Of a DNA stretch of 12,627 nt, positions 9,314-12,627 are shown piece by piece; within the stretch, counting starts at the first letter, position 1, and each line of letters begins with the position of its first letter. Under the pieces are notes generated by a model. The model made no database searches. It was not told the origin of the DNA and worked only from the letters and a program-made list of their open reading frames with translations. Source of the stretch: Klebsiella pneumoniae (GTDB lineage Bacteria; Pseudomonadota; Gammaproteobacteria; Pseudomonadales; Pseudohongiellaceae); NCBI GenBank assembly GCA_945869725.1, contig CAMBPO010000062.1, positions 1-12,627 on the forward strand, read 5' to 3'. The position numbers were made by a program, and so were the translations under genes.

Positions 9314-10043
9314 GTTTATCCAGCACATCCAGATATTCATCATCAGGCGTTGCAAAGGTGAACACAGATGACTCAAGTTCGAGATTGATTTCCCGGTTGT
9401 TAAACTCCCAGAACGTGCGCTGACCATTGGTGTTGATCAATAAAATTGACACCAGCTCGCCCTGCTCGAAATACAGTGAAACCTGTTCATAGAGGCTTGC
9501 CGGGTCATTGGGATAGAGCATGAACTCCCAGTCGCTGGTGTTCATCGGGATGGCGCTGATGGTGTATTCCGCCACAATTGCGTCGGTGTTGCCACTCAGT
9601 AGTTGCGCGGCGAGCTCTGAACGACTGGCATCCCAGTTCTCGATGCTCAGTTGCAGCAGATCAGGCTGGTAATTCCACAGGGTTTCGCCGTCAGTGACAA
9701 TGAGCTCTGGAAATGGCAGCAGAGTCTCCCAATAAAACCCATGCGGTCGCTTGAGCATAAAGAGAATTTCGCTTTCTTCTAGAACACCGCCGGTATTTTC
9801 AACGATCAGCTGGCGCACATCGGCGCGAAAAGTCTGCAGATTTTCCAGCAGTGAATCGAGTTGCTCCTCGGCGCTGAGTGCGGGTTGTTCAGCATCTATC
9901 GTGTTGGCCTCGGACGCAACAGTGCTGGCATCGTCACCTTGTGCCTGTGCGCTGGTTGACCCTGCCGCTAGCACCAGTGCTAGTGCCAACAACGTCTTCA
10001 ACACCGGTGGCAAAGTCAAAATATAAATCTTAAAGTTGGACAC
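9294..10043 (-). CDS. lolA: Outer-membrane lipoprotein carrier LolA
   Basis: LolA picks up lipoproteins released by LolCDE and ferries them across the periplasm to LolB. The 249-residue precursor has a signal peptide (hydrophobic core about 11-27, likely cut after SAQA at 34) and an acidic, Ala/Ser-rich linker to about 58. The LolA fold follows: [19 protein letters not shown] (65-83), [12 protein letters not shown] (95-106), [18 protein letters not shown] (114-131) and a C-terminal [15 protein letters not shown]. Arg99 in KRP aligns with E. coli LolA Arg43, which is needed for lipoprotein handover. It is longer than the usual 205 or so residues because of the signal and linker. The start is a GTG with GGGGA 6 nt before it; a later GTG at 10004 would also give a signal peptide. 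It begins 38 nt after ftsK and its end overlaps rarA. Confidence 0.9.
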   Translation of the reverse strand: MSNFKIYILTLPPVLKTLLALALVLAAGSTSAQAQGDDASTVASEANTIDAEQPALSAEEQLDSLLENLQTFRADVRQLIVENTGGVLEESEILFMLKRPHGFYWETLLPFPELIVTDGETLWNYQPDLLQLSIENWDASRSELAAQLLSGNTDAIVAEYTISAIPMNTSDWEFMLYPNDPASLYEQVSLYFEQGELVSILLINTNGQRTFWEFNNREINLELESSVFTFATPDDEYLDVLDKRETAGL

Positions 10044-10081
10044 AGAATTTCCCCGGCACGCGCGTCATCGCAGTTTAAAGG

Positions 10082-12412
10082 CTATTGAGGTGGCGGTGGT
10101 GCCAGCACTTCGCGGCTGCCGTTTGTGCCCATTTCTGACACGATGCCAGCAGCTTCCATGGATTCAATCATACGCGCTGCCCGGTTGTAACCGATACGTA
10201 ATTTGCGCTGTACGGCTGAAATGGACGCTTTTCGTGACTCGGTTACAAACGCGACGGCTTCGTCGTACAGTGCATCATCTTCCTCACCTTCGCCGTCACC
10301 ACCGCCCATGTTGCCCATGTTCATTTCACGTTCTTCAACACCTTGGGTAATCTCTTCAATGTATACAGGTGAGCCCCGCGATTTCCAGTCAGCAACGACG
10401 CGATGCACTTCTTCATCGCTCACAAACGCGCCATGAACCCTTCTGGCCAGACCGCCACCGGGTGGAAGAAACAGCATGTCGCCGTGCCCCAGCAGTTGTT
10501 CTGCCCCGCCTTCGCCCAGAATTGTGCGCGAGTCGACTTTTGACTGCACCATAAACGACAGGCGTGTCGGGATATTGGCCTTGATCAGGCCGGTCAGTAC
10601 ATCCACGGACGGGCGTTGTGTGGCCAGGATAAGATGAATCCCCGCTGCCCTTGCTTTCTGTGCTATCCGGGCAATCAGTTCCTCTACTTTTTTACCAACA
10701 ACCATCATCATGTCAGCTAATTCGTCGACAACAACAACAATGGTTGGCAGCGGTTCCAGTGCAGGCGCGGTCTGATCATCCTGCAGAATCATCGGGTCTG
10801 GCCGCCAGATCGGATCATAAATGGGCGTGCCTTCCTTGATGGCATCTTCAACTTTTTTGTTGAAACCGGCGAGGTTGCGCACCCCCAGAGCTGACATCAG
10901 TTTGTAGCGCCGTTCCATCTCAGCCACTGACCAGCGCAATGCATTGGCCGCGTCTTTCATATCAGTGACTACCGGTGTCAACAAGTGCGGGATCCCGTCA
11001 TACACAGACAGCTCCAGCATTTTAGGGTCGATCATGATCATGCGCACATCTTTGGGCGATGACTTGTATAGCAGACTGAGGATCATGGCATTAATCCCCA
11101 CAGACTTGCCTGAACCGGTGGTGCCGGCTACCAGCAGATGTGGCATTTTTGCCAGGTCCACCACCACCGGTTTGCCCACAATGTCATGTCCCAGTGCCAT
11201 GCTGACCGGAGACTGCGCTTTGTCAAATTCAGGTGAAGACAATACCTCGCTGAACAGGATTATCTCCCGGTGTTCATTGGGGATTTCGATACCGATAACT
11301 GTTTTACCGGGAATCACTTCAACAACGCGCACACTGACGACCGCAAGGGAGCGGGCAAGATCTTTGGCAAGTCCGGTCACGCGGCTGGCCTTGATGCCGG
11401 GCGCAGGCTGTACTTCAAAACGGGTAATCACCGGCCCTGGATTGACGGCAGTGACTTCAATATCAATGCCAAAGTCCTGAAGCTTTACCTCCAATAATCG
11501 GGACATTGCCTCCAGCGAATCCGTTGAATAACCCTTGAAGACGGTTTGCTTTTTTTCGTCTAGCAGACTGATTGCTGGCAGTTCACCCGGCACATCCGCT
11601 TTGAATAATCTACCCTGGCGTTCCTTTTCAACACGAGGACTGCGCTCAACGGGCGCTGTCAGCACCGGATCGATACGCGGTGGCGAGCGCTTTTTATCCT
11701 TTTCTATGCGCACATCCATGGCACGTTTGCGTTTTTCCAGACCTTCCTGGACTTTCTGCGACTCTTCGCGCTGTTCTTGCCAGGCACGGAAATTTTCCAG
11801 CGCTATTGCATAGGCGGTTAATGTCCAGTAACCAACTTTGTCGACTACCAGTAACCAGGAAATTTCAAAACATACGGTCAGTCCAAGCAGTAACAACGCC
11901 AGGAAAATCAAAGTGCTGCCAAGGATCGCAAATACTGGAACGCTAGCGTTGGCCATCGAATTGCCGATCCAGCCACCGGCTAGCCAAGGCAAGTCTGCAG
12001 GCATGGAGAAATGCAGGGTTGCCAGCGCGCAGGCACCAATCGCCAGCAAGATAATACCCACTGCTCGTATTGCCAGCATGCGCCAGGAAATCACACGGTG
12101 TGATTCATCCTGCCTGAACAATAAAAATAGTCGCAACCCAAGTGCTGCAGGGAAAATGTAGGCAAAGTAGCCAAACATGTGTAGCAGCACATCAGCCGTC
12201 CACGCCCCAACCTGACCTACGGCGTTTTCTACCGGCGCCCCACTACCTGAGGTGTTAAATCCAGGATCGGCAGGCGAGTAAGTCAACAATGAAATCAACA
12301 ATACAAGGCCTATAAGAAAGGCAATAATCAGCGATCCTTCGCGCACAATACGCTGCGACAGACCTGTTAATCTTTCGTCCTGTTGGGTTTTGTTCCTAGA
12401 GGCATTTTTCAA
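10082..12412 (-). CDS. ftsK: DNA translocase FtsK
   Basis: FtsK couples division to chromosome segregation: a membrane domain at the septum and a hexameric motor that pumps DNA towards dif and activates XerCD. The 776-residue protein has four or five N-terminal membrane helices (about 28-46, 70-99, 111-134, 157-190), a short charged linker (about 205-285, far shorter than in the 1329-residue E. coli protein), the alpha/beta motor with Walker [10 protein letters not shown] (429-437) and Walker [13 protein letters not shown] (559-570), an acidic Gly-rich spacer (691-713), and the gamma winged helix (about 714-770) with [15 protein letters not shown], which reads KOPS sites. The start is a TTG at 12412; a stop codon lies two codons upstream, and no ATG in frame precedes the first helix. 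The Shine-Dalgarno is poor. It is first in the leftward gene run. Confidence 0.97.
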   Translation of the reverse strand: MKNASRNKTQQDERLTGLSQRIVREGSLIIAFLIGLVLLISLLTYSPADPGFNTSGSGAPVENAVGQVGAWTADVLLHMFGYFAYIFPAALGLRLFLLFRQDESHRVISWRMLAIRAVGIILLAIGACALATLHFSMPADLPWLAGGWIGNSMANASVPVFAILGSTLIFLALLLLGLTVCFEISWLLVVDKVGYWTLTAYAIALENFRAWQEQREESQKVQEGLEKRKRAMDVRIEKDKKRSPPRIDPVLTAPVERSPRVEKERQGRLFKADVPGELPAISLLDEKKQTVFKGYSTDSLEAMSRLLEVKLQDFGIDIEVTAVNPGPVITRFEVQPAPGIKASRVTGLAKDLARSLAVVSVRVVEVIPGKTVIGIEIPNEHREIILFSEVLSSPEFDKAQSPVSMALGHDIVGKPVVVDLAKMPHLLVAGTTGSGKSVGINAMILSLLYKSSPKDVRMIMIDPKMLELSVYDGIPHLLTPVVTDMKDAANALRWSVAEMERRYKLMSALGVRNLAGFNKKVEDAIKEGTPIYDPIWRPDPMILQDDQTAPALEPLPTIVVVVDELADMMMVVGKKVEELIARIAQKARAAGIHLILATQRPSVDVLTGLIKANIPTRLSFMVQSKVDSRTILGEGGAEQLLGHGDMLFLPPGGGLARRVHGAFVSDEEVHRVVADWKSRGSPVYIEEITQGVEEREMNMGNMGGGDGEGEEDDALYDEAVAFVTESRKASISAVQRKLRIGYNRAARMIESMEAAGIVSEMGTNGSREVLAPPPPQ

Positions 12413-12468
12413 AATTTATCAGTCGCCTGCGTAGTCTAGTTAATTCAGTTTCACGTAATCACGGCGCC

Positions 12469-12497
12469 ATCATAATCAATTTTTATGGGCAGCGGAA
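12469..12497 (-). promoter_or_regulatory. Possible ftsK promoter
   Basis: On the - strand, TATGAT (12469-12474) lies 17 nt from a poor -35-like TTCCGC (12492-12497), about 57 nt before the ftsK start. The -10 match and the spacing are good, the -35 is weak. No other better pair stands out in this spacer. I saw no CTGT-N8-ACAG LexA box, although E. coli ftsK has one. Confidence 0.25.
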
Positions 12498-12557
12498 CCC
12501 GCGGTTACGGTTGCTACGCAGCATATCACAGACATTCTGCTGGAAACCTGCTTGATA

Positions 12558-12588
12558 AAGACAAGCGCGCCACCATTGAGGCTATAAT
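12558..12588 (+). promoter_or_regulatory. Possible divergent promoter at the right edge
   Basis: TATAAT at 12583-12588 is a perfect sigma-70 -10 box on the + strand. The best -35-like hexamer is AAGACA (12558-12563) at a long 19-nt spacing; TTGATA at 12552-12557 is a better hexamer but 25 nt away. A transcript would start near 12595 and run out of the window, away from ftsK. The product is outside the window and cannot be identified; trxB is one gene found beside ftsK in related genomes. Confidence 0.4.
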
Positions 12589-12617
12589 GCGACCCATTGT
12601 GAAAATTGTCTGTTAGC

Positions 12618-12622
12618 AGGAA
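12618..12622 (+). promoter_or_regulatory. Shine-Dalgarno-like AGGAA at the window edge
   Basis: AGGAA at 12618-12622 is followed by only five bases before the window ends, so a start codon just past 12627 would be at normal spacing. Together with the TATAAT at 12583-12588 it suggests that a + strand gene begins right outside. This is inference from two short motifs. Confidence 0.3.
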
Positions 12623-12627
12623 TTTGT

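Noticed and set aside
10944..11480. 178-codon open frame on the + strand inside ftsK
   Set aside because: It lies opposite the FtsK motor domain and its Ser/Thr/Arg/Ile-rich translation shows no motif.
12427..12521. CTGCGTAG and CTACGCAG, an 8-bp inverted pair 79 nt apart upstream of ftsK
   Set aside because: A pair this short at this distance is likely by chance in about 200 bp.

Overview
The window is a dense stretch of ordinary chromosomal genes from a gammaproteobacterium. The evidence is a TusBCDE-type tRNA thiolation cluster, a fused CysG sirohaem synthase, and the block ftsK-lolA-rarA-crcB-serS-cysG, an order I recall from Pseudomonas, Cellvibrio and Marinobacter relatives. Base composition looks moderate, with no obvious shift along the window. 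I see no rRNA, tRNA, CRISPR array, insertion sequence, phage gene or defence gene. The species cannot be named from this sequence.

Left half, + strand. The window opens in the last codons of tusC, followed by tusB (overlapping by ATGA) and tusE. These carry sulfur towards 2-thiouridine at the tRNA wobble position. After a 118-nt spacer with an inverted repeat and a possible extended -10 promoter comes purC, of the long 367-residue type. Next is a conserved two-helix membrane protein gene that appears broken by an internal, frame-shifting deletion. A RIO1-type atypical protein kinase and a DinF-like MATE transporter follow. The MATE gene ends 17 bp inside the 3' end of cysG, which runs the other way.

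Right half, - strand, in transcription order from the right edge: ftsK (DNA translocase), lolA (periplasmic lipoprotein carrier), rarA (AAA+ replication and recombination factor), crcB (fluoride channel), serS (seryl-tRNA synthetase) and cysG (sirohaem synthase). Gaps are 0 to 70 nt or overlaps (lolA/rarA by 20 bp), so all six could be co-transcribed from the roughly 215-nt region right of ftsK. That region also carries a perfect TATAAT on the + strand and a Shine-Dalgarno-like AGGAA at the very edge, which suggests a divergent gene starting just outside.

I did not find a convincing new system. The most informative anomaly is the decayed membrane-protein gene at about 1998-2477: its family C-terminus is still readable in another frame, and the frame now used encodes a hydrophobic tail instead.
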